Origin: Cordia subcordata
Taxonomy: Eukaryota; Streptophyta; Magnoliopsida; Boraginales; Cordiaceae
Direction of reading: 5' to 3'
NCBI GenBank assembly: GCA_028554755.1
Contig: JAPTOF010000003.1
Coordinates: 25,584,001 to 25,648,000, forward strand
Length of the DNA stretch: 64,000 nucleotides
Shown: one piece after another, positions 62,564 through 64,000 of the stretch
How positions within the stretch are numbered: the first letter of the stretch is position 1
Layout: each line of letters opens with the position of its first letter
The notes under the pieces: generated by a model
The model's input: the letters and a program-made list of their open reading frames with translations, nothing else
What the model was told of the DNA's origin: nothing
Databases searched by the model: none
Translations under genes and position numbers: made by a program

Positions 62564-64000
62564 AATTTGGGTTGTAGCTGGATCAGGAGTTAAAGCATTA
62601 GGGGTTGAAGCATTAGGGGCAACAAATTCACCACTTGATGGATTTGTCCTACATTCATCTTGAGCGGAAAGATTGGTGGTAGGATTTGATGACATGGCCT
62701 AATTAACATTTGACATTATAATAACTAATATTACAATTAATTCTAAAGCATACAATCAATAATCAACAATCAAAGTCAAGAAATAGAATACAAAATACCT
62801 TGATATCAGAACATAAAACAGAATAAAAAACATATAATTAGTAAAGCAAGAAACTAGTATAATCAGTAATTCCCTTTGATTAAGTAGTAATATATAACCA
62901 AACTGTGACAGCACAATTAGGCAAGAAGAATTCAATCATAATCTATGCACATGAGATTGTAGAACTCAACCATAGGAGATACATACATATAAACATTAGA
63001 AAAGTGCTGTTTATAAACATACATATAAACGTTATAAACATAAACATTACTACACTTAACCAATTTGCCAATATTTAATTTTTTAGCCAATTCTAGCTCT
63101 GATTCATTAATAGCCTATTACTAAAGTTTCACCGCCCATTTATATATAGTGTTCAAAGACTTGCATAACCAATTAACCATTAGAAAAGTGCGCCATTTTT
63201 CGATCTCTTACACCACCTTCTAATTTTTTTTTCGTATATTTCTTTTTTGCATCACAAAAATCTTTGAGTTTCTTTCTTGTTTTGCTATGGAAAACAGCCA
63301 TGAAAATTAGTCAAGCAAGATTTCAAGAACCTCTGGTTTAACACTAGTGAAGCTACAGTACTACTTCAATGATGATGAAGAAGAAGAAGAAAAGAAAGAT
63401 GAAACTTACAACGCTGGTAAACCTCTACTTTGCTTTGCTTTGCACCGATTTCTTGTCTTTTTCTTTTAGTGTGACGCAACGGCAGCAAGAAGCAGGGAAG
63501 AGAAATGAAAGAAAATGAAGTCTAATATGTGAATTGCTAACCCTAGTTAATGGACTAAAGACTAATAGTCTAATATGTTCTTTATTCTTTTTTTAAAAAA
63601 ATATTTTTTTAATAAATCTTTTTTTTTTAACTTTTCTTTTTGTAAGATAGTTTAAAATTTTAGCTTTCAATAGTCATCTTTTTCTTGACCAACAAAAAAA
63701 AAAAAGAATTATTCAGCTTTTAAGTTTATTCTATAAAAAATGTAATATTTGATTAGTAAGTTATATAATTTTAAAAACTATGTATATAAAAGATTTAAGA
63801 TTTGATTAGGAAGTTATATAAAATTCAGTGTATTTTTAATTATAATTCTCAAATTAAATTAGCTATATAAGTTATAAGTGGAGTTAGTATCTTATTAGTA
63901 TAATTTTCAATGTCTCATTTTAATTATAATTATTAATTTAATATATACTAATGTCTAATATAGTTCAAATTAATTTAGCCATATAATTAAACTTATTATA
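62564..64000. mobile_element. second, truncated copy of the 5-kb hAT (runs off window)
   Basis: It matches 51950-53388 at high identity, with a few substitutions and small indels. It covers the first 44 codons of the transposase (reverse strand, ATG at 62695), the 5' UTR intron and the AT-rich upstream part. Everything 3' of codon 44 is missing at the junction with DUF674 fragment G. The right end should lie beyond the window, by analogy about 860 bp further. Confidence 0.93.

Overview
This is nuclear DNA of a dicot plant. The evidence is long GT-AG introns, AT-rich intergenic DNA, many microsatellites and plant-specific gene and transposon families. I cannot name the species. Four ordinary single-copy-type genes can be rebuilt exon by exon with consistent phases: a SULTR4-type vacuolar sulfate transporter (minus strand, 17 exons, 696 aa), an MTP11-type manganese transporter (minus, 6 exons, 397 aa), MAP kinase phosphatase MKP1 (plus, 2 exons, 877 aa) and the bifunctional histidine-biosynthesis enzyme HISN2 (plus, 5 exons, 282 aa).

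Layout. 1-1.3 kb: decayed Helitron protein (minus). 5.1-14.0 kb: SULTR4. 15.9-18.3 kb: MTP11. 18.3-25 kb: shared upstream region of the divergent genes MTP11 and MKP1, holding a non-autonomous hAT-like element and an RNase H-like remnant. 25.0-29.2 kb: MKP1. 30.7 kb: Au-like SINE. 31.7-35.4 kb: HISN2, with a four-copy repeat in intron 1 and a 63-bp duplication across an exon 3 splice donor.

36-64 kb is an accessory region built around a cluster of DUF674 genes (function unknown). It has two nearly complete copies, each broken by one 1-nt frameshift, one strongly decayed copy and several exon fragments. Interspersed are a hAT C-terminal remnant, a LINE remnant, Tourist-like MITEs, a 36-37 bp minisatellite, and a copia-type 3' LTR interrupted by a 5.06-kb hAT element with a perfect 8-bp target duplication. 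A ~2.3-kb segment carrying DUF674 debris is tandemly duplicated (57.4-62.2 kb). A second, truncated copy of the same hAT starts at 62,564, exactly at the start of another DUF674 fragment.

The four housekeeping genes show no operon-like linkage. They act in separate processes: vacuolar sulfate release, Mn handling in the secretory pathway, MAPK inactivation and plastid histidine synthesis. I saw no tRNA, rRNA or CRISPR array. I found no clearly new molecular system. The most unusual content is the history of the DUF674/hAT/LTR region and the frequent local tandem duplications in introns, UTRs and intergenic DNA.
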